The translations under genes were made by a program, and so were the position numbers. 7,761 nt of DNA from Planctomycetota bacterium (GTDB lineage Bacteria > Planctomycetota > Planctomycetia > Pirellulales > Pirellulaceae), in assembly GCA_019347795.1 (NCBI GenBank), contig JAHWKS010000223.1, positions 1 to 7,761 on the forward strand. Reading direction: 5' to 3'. Positions 1-6,905 of this stretch are shown here, one piece after another (within the stretch, counting starts at the first letter, position 1; every line of letters starts with the position of its first letter). The notes under the pieces are model-generated. The model made no database searches. It saw nothing but the letters and a program-made list of their open reading frames with translations, and was not told where the DNA came from.

Positions 1-71
1 ACACCCTGCTGCGACAAATCCCAAAACTCCATTGCGAACCCCGTCATGCACCCGTGAGGAGCAAATTGCCC

Positions 72-101
72 TTGGTCGATTTTCGGGGAGCGTGCTAAAT
101 T
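72..101 (+). promoter_or_regulatory. Candidate promoter for the SWIM zinc-finger gene
   Basis: A TTGGTC box at 72-77 (3/6 to the sigma-70 -35 consensus) lies 18 bp before TAAATT at 96-101 (4/6 to the -10). The -10-like box is preceded by TG at 93-94 with one intervening base, an extended -10 arrangement. It would give a leader of about 60 nt ahead of the ATG at 169. The rest of positions 1-168 shows no convincing gene. A short open stretch in frame 3 ends at a TAA at 96-98 and could be the tail of an upstream gene, but its residues match nothing I recognise. Confidence 0.3.
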
Positions 102-156
102 GGGACTTGGCCGCATCCGCCCGCACGGCTGCGCGCCGCATTCACGACACGACCAC

Positions 157-162
157 AGGAGG
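157..162 (+). promoter_or_regulatory. Shine-Dalgarno AGGAGG of the SWIM gene
   Basis: AGGAGG is followed by six bases and then ATG at 169. This near-ideal spacing decides the start codon. The in-frame upstream ATG at 100 would add 23 residues of Arg/His-rich sequence unlike the family N-terminus and has no such site before it. Confidence 0.85.
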
Positions 163-168
163 GACGCG

Positions 169-1116
169 ATGCCTTGGGGATGGGGATGGAAACCTTATGT
201 GCCGGTGGCGGCGCGCCGCGCCAACGCCCGCAAGTACGCCCAACAGCTTGAGAAGAAACAGGGGCGCAAGCTTCAGCCGGTCGAGATCGAAGGCCGGGCC
301 ATCGCCAAAACGTTCTGGGGCAAAGCGTGGTGCGAGAACCTGGAGCAGTACAGCGATTTCGCCAACCGGCTTCCCCGCGGCCGGACCTATGCGCGGAATG
401 GATCAGTGATCGACCTGCACATTACGGGCGGGAAGATCAAGGCGATCGTGAGCGGGTCGTCAGTCTATCAGGTGGAGGTGAGCATTAAGGCGTTGGCGGC
501 GGCGCCGTGGAAGGCAATCCAAAAGGATTGCTCGCAATCGATTGCCTCGCTCATGGACCTGCTGCAAGGCCGCTTCTCGCAAGGCGTGATGGAGCGGCTC
601 ACCCGCCCGAAGGAAGGCCTCTTTCCGCAGCCGAGAGACATTAAGATGGACTGCACGTGTCCCGACTACGCCGGGCTGTGCAAGCACATCGCGGCCGTCT
701 TGTACGGCGTGGGGGCGCGGCTTGATGACGAGCCGGAGTTGCTCTTCCTCCTTCGCAAGGTGGACCACCTCGATCTGATCCAGCAGGCCGTGGACGGGGC
801 AAACCTCGACGCCGCCCTCGGCGCCGACTCCGGCGCCTTGGAGGGCCAGGATCTGGAGGACCTCTTTGGCATCGAGCTCGAAGACGGCGATGCGGCGGAT
901 GCTTCCCCGAGAAAGCCGCGGTCGTCGAAGAAGCGAGGCCGGCCTAAGAAGACGAACGAGGAAAAGAAAACATCGACCGCTGGGAAGCGCACGACGAGAA
1001 CATCTCAGAAAAAACGAAACGAAGTCGCCGCCGCCAAAGAGGCGGAAAAGAATACGGCGACCTCCCGCCGCTCCGCCAAGGCCAAGAAAAAGCCGGCGCG
1101 GTCCGCGAAAAGGTAG
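169..1116 (+). CDS. SWIM zinc-finger protein with AT hook and basic tail
   Basis: This encodes 315 residues. It starts at ATG 169 with an aromatic N-terminus (MPWGWGWKPY). Residues ~50-84 carry the conserved WGKAWCENLEQYSDFANRLP block of bacterial SWIM-finger proteins. The zinc motif C-x-C-x6-C-x-H is complete: C162, C164, C171, H173, followed by a family-typical YGVGARLDDEPELLFLLR stretch. From about residue 245 the protein becomes low-complexity and very rich in Lys, Arg, Ala, Thr and Ser, with an AT-hook core RGRP at 256-259 flanked by lysines. Family knowledge: SWIM fingers bind zinc and are predicted to contact DNA or protein; bacterial members often sit beside SNF2-type helicases, and any such neighbour here would lie outside the window. 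I infer a cytoplasmic, nucleoid-associated DNA-binding protein; its specific role is unknown. It has its own ribosome binding site and converges on the next gene. Confidence 0.88.
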   Translation: MPWGWGWKPYVPVAARRANARKYAQQLEKKQGRKLQPVEIEGRAIAKTFWGKAWCENLEQYSDFANRLPRGRTYARNGSVIDLHITGGKIKAIVSGSSVYQVEVSIKALAAAPWKAIQKDCSQSIASLMDLLQGRFSQGVMERLTRPKEGLFPQPRDIKMDCTCPDYAGLCKHIAAVLYGVGARLDDEPELLFLLRKVDHLDLIQQAVDGANLDAALGADSGALEGQDLEDLFGIELEDGDAADASPRKPRSSKKRGRPKKTNEEKKTSTAGKRTTRTSQKKRNEVAAAKEAEKNTATSRRSAKAKKKPARSAKR

Positions 1117-1138
1117 CACCGTCGCGGAAGAGAAACAC

Positions 1139-1163
1139 GATCGGGGCCGCGGCGCCTCGATTT
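1139..1163. terminator. Candidate bidirectional terminator hairpin
   Basis: A stem pairs 1139-1147 with 1154-1162 (nine pairs, two of them G-U) around a six-base loop at 1148-1153. It sits in the 54-bp gap between two convergent stop codons (1114-1116 on plus, 1171-1173 on minus). The plus strand continues with only a short T run (TTTGT). The minus strand continues with the T-rich GTGTTTCTCTT. Position and strength suit a shared terminator, but the T tracts are poor. Confidence 0.4.
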
Positions 1164-1170
1164 GTAGGCG

Positions 1171-1901
1171 CTACGCCAGGACGTTGCGCCAGCGGCGAGG
1201 GACCGCTTGCCATGCAGCGTCGTACGTCCGCTCCAACGGAACGTTGACGGCCCAGCCCGGCTCCAGGATCAGCGGAATGTCGGGAAGCGCATCCCCCACC
1301 GCGACCGGCTCGACAAAGGCGCGGATGACCAGCGACGACTCATACGCCGCCAGCGTAAGAGGCTTGTCCGGCGAGGGAAGCGATGCATCTTCGACGAGCT
1401 CGCGCCAGATCGCCGCGTGGATTCCCTGCGGGTCGCGCCGCGTCGGCGGGAACAGGTCGAGGATCAGCAGGTGGATCTTGTGCTCCAGCAGATCGCACGT
1501 TTTGTCCAAAAACGCCCGGAAGGCGTTACTTCCCGCTTTGTTTCCGGGAGAAACGATTTCGACCATTGCGACGATTCGATCGTCGCTGAGTGTCGCACGA
1601 CGACCGTGCTCTTCTTGCGGCGATAAAACTCAGCATCGGTTTCGAACGTGAATCGCGCTTTTGGGGGAACAAGCGTCGCCGTCGCGGTTCCATTCCCGCC
1701 GGACGGCGCCTCCAATTCTGGATCGGCGATCTGCAGCGTCAACACATCGGGGCCATAACCGGCCGCCTGCTGCTCCTGCATCGCGTAAAACTCGTCGGGA
1801 AGCAATCCGCCATTGAGCACTCGCTGGATTTCTTCAATCCAGGAGTGGTGAAAGTGATGAAAGATTCCCGCCTCGACGCGGGTCCAGTCGTGAATCGGCA
1901 T
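1171..1901 (-). pseudogene. DUF4058 family protein, frameshifted copy
   Basis: This is a minus-strand gene starting at ATG 1899-1901 (MPIHDWTRVEAGIF) and ending at TAG 1171-1173. The first frame is open for 145 codons but leaves the family sequence after RRKKSTVVVRH. The following residues (DDRIVAMVEIVSPGNK onward to RRWRNVL) are in another frame, which stays open to 1171. Aligned with the intact paralogue at 6906-7655, exactly one base is missing at about 1588-1589, where the Val codon after Arg-His should be. Restored, it would encode 243 residues, about 60% identical to the paralogue by eye. No slippery heptamer is visible, so programmed frameshifting is unlikely. It is either a young pseudogene or a sequencing error. 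The unshifted product would lose the conserved second half, including the E-x-x-S-P-G-N-K motif. The family's function is unknown. Confidence 0.85.
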
Positions 1902-1934
1902 GACATCACCCGGTGGAAAAGTGTCCCGGCGCCC

Positions 1935-1940
1935 ATTATA
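1935..1940 (-). promoter_or_regulatory. Perfect -10 box upstream of DUF4058 copy 1
   Basis: Read on the minus strand this is TATAAT, an exact sigma-70 -10 hexamer, 33 bp upstream of the ATG ending at 1901. It would give a leader of roughly 27 nt. No -35 hexamer is present at 16-18 bp spacing. That position is occupied instead by the tandem TGGAGGAC repeat, which would fit an activator-dependent promoter. The role is inferred. Confidence 0.45.
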
Positions 1941-1954
1941 GCCGACCGTATCGG

Positions 1955-1970
1955 TGGAGGACTGGAGGAC
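1955..1970. repeat. Tandem 8-bp direct repeat TGGAGGAC x2
   Basis: Two perfect adjacent copies of TGGAGGAC (1955-1962 and 1963-1970) cover the -35 position of the minus-strand promoter and lie about 12 bp from the plus-strand -35 candidate. Directly repeated half-sites near a -35 are a common layout for response-regulator binding. A chance duplication is also possible. Confidence 0.6.
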
Positions 1971-1973
1971 CCG

Positions 1974-1994
1974 CCGATTCCTTGCGGGATTCGG
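1974..1994. repeat. Imperfect inverted repeat in divergent region
   Basis: The arms CCGATTCC (1974-1981) and GGATTCGG (1987-1994) pair with a single T-T mismatch around a five-base loop TTGCG. The element overlaps the plus-strand -35 candidate at 1982-1987. It has no T run on either side, so an operator is more likely than a terminator. Confidence 0.4.
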
Positions 1995-2010
1995 GGGCCT
2001 GATTTATAGT
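1982..2010 (+). promoter_or_regulatory. Candidate promoter of the ABC operon
   Basis: TTGCGG at 1982-1987 (TTG of the -35) is separated by exactly 17 bp from TATAGT at 2005-2010 (5/6 to the -10). Transcription would begin near 2017, leaving a leader of about 240 nt before the ATPase ATG. It is the best plus-strand match in the intergenic region. A TTGAAC at 2080-2085 has no good -10 partner. Confidence 0.4.
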
Positions 2011-2257
2011 AGGTAGGTCGCGGGGCGACGGGCCGGCGCCCTCCCCTTCACCGCGTGGGGGCGAAATTTCCGGCTTTCTTTGAACCACTTATTTTCTGGC
2101 GTCGTACTGCAACTGTCGCACTAGCCGAGATTCGCCTTTTCTCCCGCCCCGCCATCTTCCCCTCGCTCGTCTGCGCACGCGCCGCTGCGGCGGTTGTTTC
2201 GGCGGCGGAAGGCGGAGTTCAATCGCGGCGTGCCCTGGTTTTTCCTCGGAGACTTCG

Positions 2258-3199
2258 ATGGCAGCCCCTACTGTTGAGCAAGCCGCACAGCCCGCCGAAA
2301 AGACGGCCGCGCAGGCCGACGTGGTGATCGAAACCCGAAACCTCAGCAAGACTTACCGCGATTTTTGGGGCCGCCAAAAGGTGCGGGCGCTGAAGGCCCT
2401 CGACCTGGAGGTCCGCCGCGGCGAGATCTTCGGCCTGCTCGGCCCCAACGGCTCGGGAAAGACGACCACCATTAAGCTTCTGTTGGGCCTGCTCTTCCCC
2501 TCCAGCGGACAGGCGTACGTCTTCGGCGAGGAGGCGGCCAGCGTCAAGAAGAACGAAAAGATCGGCTATCTCCCCGAGGAGTCCTATCTTTACAAGTTCC
2601 TCAATGCCGAGGAGACGCTCGACTTTTACGGCCGGCTATTCGACATGCCCGCCAAAGTGCGCAAGGAGCGGGCCGAGTCGCTCATCAACATGGTCGGCCT
2701 GCAATGGGCGCGGCGGCGGCAATTGCGCGAGTATTCCAAGGGAATGACTCGCCGCATCGGCCTGGCCCAGGCCTTGATCAACGACCCCAACCTGCTGCTG
2801 TTGGACGAGCCGACTTCCGGGCTGGACCCGATCGGCACGCGGGAAATGAAGGACCTGATCCTCCGCCTCCGCGACGAGGGGAAGACAATCCTCGTGTGCA
2901 GCCACTTGCTTCCCGACGTGCAGGACGTGTGCGACCGCATCGCCATTCTCCACCAGGGGGAGCTGAAGGAGCTGGGCCGCGTGAGCGATCTGTTGCGGGT
3001 GGAGGATGTGACGCAAATCCGCGCCCGCGGGTTGAGCGATGAGGTCAAGGAAGAGATTCGCAATCTGATTCAGCAGCACGGCGGCGTGGTCGAGGGAATC
3101 GAGAACCCGACGGCCACGCTGGAGCAGTTGTTTCTCGAGATTGTCAAAGACAGCGAAGCCCGCCCCGGGCGGCGCGCGCCGGCGCCCGCGGAGAAATAG
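2258..3199 (+). CDS. ABC transporter ATP-binding protein (ABC-2 type)
   Basis: This 313-residue cytoplasmic ATPase powers the permease encoded next. The start ATG 2258 has GGAGA at 2248-2252. After an Ala/Glu-rich lead of ~20 residues the nucleotide-binding domain is complete: Walker [10 protein letters not shown] at 62-70 (K68, T69), a Q-loop region GYLPE ending at E107 where many ABC proteins have Gln, a degenerate signature YSKGM at 159-163, Walker B LLLLDE with D183 and E184, D-loop SGLD at 187-190, and switch His H216. The GYLPEE and YSKGM variants are usual for the ABC-2 export branch, so it should be active. Residues ~240-313 form the C-terminal extension typical of that branch, ending in an Arg/Pro/Ala-rich tail. 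The gap to the permease ATG is only nine bases, indicating one transcript. The substrate cannot be told from the ATPase. Confidence 0.95.
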   Translation: MAAPTVEQAAQPAEKTAAQADVVIETRNLSKTYRDFWGRQKVRALKALDLEVRRGEIFGLLGPNGSGKTTTIKLLLGLLFPSSGQAYVFGEEAASVKKNEKIGYLPEESYLYKFLNAEETLDFYGRLFDMPAKVRKERAESLINMVGLQWARRRQLREYSKGMTRRIGLAQALINDPNLLLLDEPTSGLDPIGTREMKDLILRLRDEGKTILVCSHLLPDVQDVCDRIAILHQGELKELGRVSDLLRVEDVTQIRARGLSDEVKEEIRNLIQQHGGVVEGIENPTATLEQLFLEIVKDSEARPGRRAPAPAEK

Positions 3200-3208
3200 T
3201 CTCGTCCT

Positions 3209-5083
3209 ATGGTCATTGAACACGACATCCTGACGTTTTTTGAATGGCTGCTGCCGGGCGCCGGGGGCATGGGGGCCCTGTTGACGTTCTTCCTGGCGGT
3301 CGCCTTGCTGTCGGTCTTTCTGACGCTCCTGGCGTATTTGTTCACGTCGGTGCGGCACGGGCCGTTCGAGGCGTTCTACGTGGTGGCCAAGAGCATCGCC
3401 ACGGGCGTGAGTGACGTTGCGAACACGTCGCCGCGGCGGGTTCTCGCGCTTGCCCGCCTGGCGGTGACCGAAGCGGTCCGCCGCAAGGTGCTGATCGCCT
3501 TCGTCGTCTTTCTGCTGATCCTGCTGTTCGCCGGCTGGTTTCTCGACGTGCGGAGCGATCATCCGGGCCGGCTCTACATCAGCTTTGTGCTGACGGCGAC
3601 GAATTACCTGGTGCTGCTGCTCGCGCTGTTCCTCGCGGCGTTCAGCCTGCCCAACGATATCAAGAATCGGACCATCTATACCGTGGTCACCAAGCCGGTG
3701 CGGGGGACGGAAATCATCCTCGGCCGCGTCCTTGGCTTCGCCACGGTCGGCACCGCGCTGTTAGCGATGATGTGCCTGGTGAGCTACCTGTTTGTCGTCC
3801 GCGGGCTGGATCATGGACACGCGGCGATCGCCGAGACGGTCGAGGAAATGACCGACCGCAACAGCCAGCCGATCGGCGTAAGAGGCGAGACGACGCTGAA
3901 CTCGCACCATCGCCATACCTTCGAAGTGGACGCCGACGGCTACGGCCGGACCGACGCGCAGATGGGGCATTGGCACGAGGTGCTGGCGGTTGCCGGCCCG
4001 GACGGCGCGACGCAGTACGAGGTGGGACCGCCGCAAGGGCAGCTTCTGGCGCGCGTGCCGATTTACTCTCGCGGGCCGCAGCCGCTGCGGTTCCGGGACC
4101 GCTCGGGCCAACCGGCCGAGAAGGGAATCAGTGTCGGCGATTTCTGGACCTATCGCGATTACATTGAAGGGGGCAGCCAGGCCCGCGCTGTTTGGACGTT
4201 TCAAGACATCACGGCCGAGCAGTTTCCCGCCGGCCTCCCGGTGGAGATGACGCTGGGCATCTTCCGCACGCACAAGGGGGACATCGAGCAGATCGTCCGC
4301 GGGGAGCTGGAGGTGGTCAATCCCGAGACGGAGGTGCGCAGCGAGCCCATCTCGTTCCGTCCGACGGAGTTTGAGATCTTCCACCTCGATGTGCCGCGCG
4401 ACATTCGCGTGGTCGATCCGGCGACGCAGGTATCGCGCGACGGCGACTTGTTCGAGGATTTGGTGGCCGAGGACGGCAGCACCGAAATCTGGGTCCGCTG
4501 CGCCGATCCCGGCCAGTATTACGGAATGTCGCGGGCGGATCTGTACCTGCTGGCGGCGGAGCGCCCCTTCTTTTTGAACTTTGTGAAGGGTTACGTCAGC
4601 ATCTGGCTGCAGATGGTGGTGGTGATCTGCTTCGGCGTCATGTTCAGCGCGTTTTTGAGCGGCGCCGTGGCGATGATGGCCACGCTGGCTACGATCGTCA
4701 TGGGCTTCTTCTCCGGCTTCATCGTGGGAGTGTTCCGCGGCGTCCTTGATCCTAATGCTCCCGTCACCGAGAAGGTCCTGGGCGGCGGGCCGATCGAGTC
4801 GTTCTACCGCCTCATCACGCAGAAGAACGTCTCGTTGGAGCTGGATCCCAGCATCGGCGCCGTGGTGATCCAGACGATCGACAAGGGCCTGGTCATCTTG
4901 ATGCGGACGGTGGTGATGATTATTCCCGATTTCGGCCGCTTGGGCACGGCCAACTACGTAGCTTACGGTTTCAACATCGACGGAGACTTGCTGGCCCAGC
5001 ACGGGGCGGTGGCCCTGGCGTATGCGGTCACGGTTTCGCTGGCCAGCTACTTTTTCTTTAAGTCTCGAGAGATTGCGGCATGA
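3209..5083 (+). CDS. ABC-2 type permease with large extracytoplasmic domain
   Basis: This is a 624-residue integral membrane partner of the preceding ATPase. Hydrophobic segments lie at about 22-46, 94-113, 124-147, 174-197, 462-484, 486-508 and 597-617, with a shorter hydrophobic stretch at ~560-573. The cytoplasmic loop with RTIYTVVTKPVRGTEIILGR (154-173) is a hallmark of ABC-2 permeases, as is IPDFGRL near 572. A hydrophilic domain of about 250 residues (199-452) should lie outside the cytoplasmic membrane by the positive-inside rule. It includes a His/Asp/Gly module at 233-256 and a likely beta-rich half (about 340-445). The first helix looks additional to the six-helix core. ATG 3209 is supported mainly by GGAG at 3190-3193, inside the ATPase 3' end, a rather long spacing. 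It overlaps the next gene by ATGA. The substrate is unknown. Confidence 0.88.
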   Translation: MVIEHDILTFFEWLLPGAGGMGALLTFFLAVALLSVFLTLLAYLFTSVRHGPFEAFYVVAKSIATGVSDVANTSPRRVLALARLAVTEAVRRKVLIAFVVFLLILLFAGWFLDVRSDHPGRLYISFVLTATNYLVLLLALFLAAFSLPNDIKNRTIYTVVTKPVRGTEIILGRVLGFATVGTALLAMMCLVSYLFVVRGLDHGHAAIAETVEEMTDRNSQPIGVRGETTLNSHHRHTFEVDADGYGRTDAQMGHWHEVLAVAGPDGATQYEVGPPQGQLLARVPIYSRGPQPLRFRDRSGQPAEKGISVGDFWTYRDYIEGGSQARAVWTFQDITAEQFPAGLPVEMTLGIFRTHKGDIEQIVRGELEVVNPETEVRSEPISFRPTEFEIFHLDVPRDIRVVDPATQVSRDGDLFEDLVAEDGSTEIWVRCADPGQYYGMSRADLYLLAAERPFFLNFVKGYVSIWLQMVVVICFGVMFSAFLSGAVAMMATLATIVMGFFSGFIVGVFRGVLDPNAPVTEKVLGGGPIESFYRLITQKNVSLELDPSIGAVVIQTIDKGLVILMRTVVMIIPDFGRLGTANYVAYGFNIDGDLLAQHGAVALAYAVTVSLASYFFFKSREIAA

Positions 5084-6882
5084 ACAAGAAAGCGTTTTAT
5101 CGCAAGGTGGCCTACTTCGCGGCGATTGCCGTCCTGCTGTTGCCCCTGTCGTGGCTGGGACAGCCGCCCGCGGGCGTGGAAGGCCGCGGACGCGAGCTGG
5201 CCGAGCTGCGCCGCGAGCACAACCTCTCGCAGGCGGAGCTGGGAGATATCGATCCCGCAAGCGAGACCATGCGCCTGGCCACCTTGGGGCTGACCGGCGT
5301 GGCGGCGAACATCCTGTGGCACAAGGCCATCGAGTATCACACCATGAAGGACTGGTCCAACTTCATGGCCGCGGCCAACCAGATTATCAAGCTCCAGCCC
5401 AACTTCATCAAAGTGTGGGAGTTCCAGGGGCACAACATTTCGTACAACACGTCGGTCGAGTTCGACGACTACAAGTACCGCTATGCGTGGGTGAAGCGCG
5501 GCATCGGGTTCCTGATCGAAGGCGCCCGTTACAACCGCGATGAGCCGCGGCTGCTCTCATACACGGGGCACTTCTTCGGGCAAAAGATCGCCCGCTCCGA
5601 TGAGCGCCGTCAGTTCCGCCGTTTGTTTGCCCAGGACCGGGACTTTCACGACGACTTCAATCACCTGGTGTATATCGACGACGCGATCGGGCAATCGGGC
5701 TATCCCGACAACTGGCTGGTGTCGCGGCTGTGGTATCTCCGGGCGCAGAACGTGGTGGACACGAACCCCGACCGCCCGCTGCGCGGCGAAAGCCCCTTGA
5801 TTTTCCACTCGCATCCGCCCAAGTCCCGCATCAACTACGCAATCGACAACGAGAAGGACGGCTACCACGGGGAGCGGGCCCGCCGGGACTGGGAGCGGGC
5901 GTATCGGGAGTACGCCCTCGAGTATGGCTCGCGCGAGATTCCCACCTCGTTCGGCCACACGTTGCGGCTCAATGAGCGAGAGCGGGTGCTGGCCGACGCC
6001 GAGCGTCTGAGCGACGATCTGGAAAACGTGGCCGGCGTGACCTTCGAGCAACTTCAGGAGGCCAAGAAGGCGAAGCTCGATTCCGAGTCGCGAGAGGCGC
6101 TGGATACGCCGGAGGAAGAACGGACGGGCGAGCAACACAACCTGGCCTACCAGGCTATCCCCAAAACCCGCGTTGAACCGAGCGAATTGGCGGAGCACGC
6201 TCCCGCGGACCAGCGCCGCGAGGCGGAGCGTCTGGCCCAGACCATCGCAGACTTGCATTTGCTGGCCGACCGCGTCGATCGTTACCGCAACATCGTCAAC
6301 TTCAATTACTGGAAGACGCGGGCTGAAGTGGAGATGACGGAGTTGGCCGACCGCGCGCGGCAGCTCGTGCACGAGGCGGAAGATTTGTACCGCGCCGCAA
6401 AGCTGGTCGAAACGGACGGCGAGCCCGGCGCCAAGGAGAAGTTCGAGGAGGCCTGGCAGGCCTGGACGCAGCTCTTCCAGCAGCACCCCGACCTGGTGGA
6501 TGACGAAATGGCGGCCGATCTCGTCCCGGCCATTCGCATGTACGAGAACGTGCTGCACCAGATCGGCGAGGAGCTGCCGGAAAATTTCCTCATGAGCGAG
6601 GTCCTGGAGACGCACGACGAGGCTCGCGCGCGTCTCGACAGCGCCAGCGCCGAGGAAAAGAAAGAGGCGCCGGAGCAAGAGCCGGGAGCGGCAGGCGAAG
6701 CCGAAAAGGCAAGCGAGCCAGAGGATTCGCAGACCGATGCGCCGGCTACCCCAGCCGCGGACGAAACCCCTGCCGATGACGGTGCGGAATCATCCGCCGA
6801 ACGTCCCGCCGCGGCGACCGCGAAAGAAGCCGCGGACGATGACGGGGACGAAACTTCGTCATCCGAAGATACACAGCCGTAA
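5080..6882 (+). CDS. Membrane-anchored TPR-like protein with acidic tail
   Basis: This 600-residue protein is translationally coupled to the permease (ATGA, 5080-5083). Lys/Arg residues followed by a hydrophobic segment (~11-27) form an uncleaved-looking anchor, placing the bulk outside the cytoplasmic membrane. Residues ~70-165 resemble TPR helices: the runs around W80-A98, I102-N123 (LQPNFIKVW, FQGHNISYN) and the Y134-Y151 region recur with TPR-like spacing. A Trp/Tyr/His-rich middle (190-300) follows. Residues ~370-510 are helical and charged, again TPR-like or coiled coil. From ~523 to the end the sequence is low-complexity, dominated by Glu, Asp, Ala, Ser and Pro, and probably disordered. 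I recognise no enzyme motif. Its place in the operon suggests an assembly or substrate-handling partner of the permease's outer domain. The family name is unknown to me. Confidence 0.85.
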   Translation: MNKKAFYRKVAYFAAIAVLLLPLSWLGQPPAGVEGRGRELAELRREHNLSQAELGDIDPASETMRLATLGLTGVAANILWHKAIEYHTMKDWSNFMAAANQIIKLQPNFIKVWEFQGHNISYNTSVEFDDYKYRYAWVKRGIGFLIEGARYNRDEPRLLSYTGHFFGQKIARSDERRQFRRLFAQDRDFHDDFNHLVYIDDAIGQSGYPDNWLVSRLWYLRAQNVVDTNPDRPLRGESPLIFHSHPPKSRINYAIDNEKDGYHGERARRDWERAYREYALEYGSREIPTSFGHTLRLNERERVLADAERLSDDLENVAGVTFEQLQEAKKAKLDSESREALDTPEEERTGEQHNLAYQAIPKTRVEPSELAEHAPADQRREAERLAQTIADLHLLADRVDRYRNIVNFNYWKTRAEVEMTELADRARQLVHEAEDLYRAAKLVETDGEPGAKEKFEEAWQAWTQLFQQHPDLVDDEMAADLVPAIRMYENVLHQIGEELPENFLMSEVLETHDEARARLDSASAEEKKEAPEQEPGAAGEAEKASEPEDSQTDAPATPAADETPADDGAESSAERPAAATAKEAADDDGDETSSSEDTQP

Positions 6883-6905
6883 GCTGCGAGCGCCCTCTTC
6901 GACGT

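Larger units (their letters stand above)
1902..2257. other. Divergent intergenic regulatory region
   Basis: These 356 bp separate the minus-strand DUF4058 copy from the plus-strand ABC operon and contain no credible gene. The proximal half (1935-2029) holds promoter-like boxes on both strands, a tandem 8-bp repeat, an imperfect inverted repeat at 1974-1994, and a small perfect hairpin (GTCGC-GGG-GCGAC, 2017-2029). A shorter dyad (ACCG-TAT-CGGT) lies at 1945-1955. The distal half (about 2030-2257) would be the leader of the ABC operon. It is pyrimidine-rich around 2130-2170 and has a small GC dyad at 2180-2192. No riboswitch could be recognised in it. Confidence 0.55.

Noticed and set aside
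460..1119. 219-residue minus-strand open frame over the SWIM gene
   Set aside because: Mirror of the Lys/Ala-rich tail; the plus strand carries the intact zinc motif and a strong start site.
1584..1596. Programmed ribosomal frameshift in DUF4058 copy 1
   Set aside because: No slippery heptamer, stimulatory stem or internal Shine-Dalgarno is evident at the junction, and the paralogue is encoded in one frame.
2180..2192. GC dyad in the operon leader as an attenuator
   Set aside because: Arms are short around a tiny loop and no proper T run or competing structure follows.
2055..2327. 90-residue plus-strand open frame in the ABC leader
   Set aside because: Overlaps the ATPase start in another frame, has no ribosome binding site, and is Arg/Pro-rich without family resemblance.
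3761..5260. 499-residue minus-strand open frame opposite the permease
   Set aside because: Arg/His/Ala-rich composition typical of an antisense frame in GC-rich DNA; the opposite strand has clear ABC-2 motifs and helices.
5557..6678. 373-residue minus-strand open frame opposite the TPR-like gene
   Set aside because: No recognisable motifs and no ribosome binding site; explained by codon usage of the coupled plus-strand gene.
6883..6905. Terminator between the TPR-like gene and DUF4058 copy 2
   Set aside because: Only a 4-bp dyad near the stop codon, with no T tract; not enough to call.
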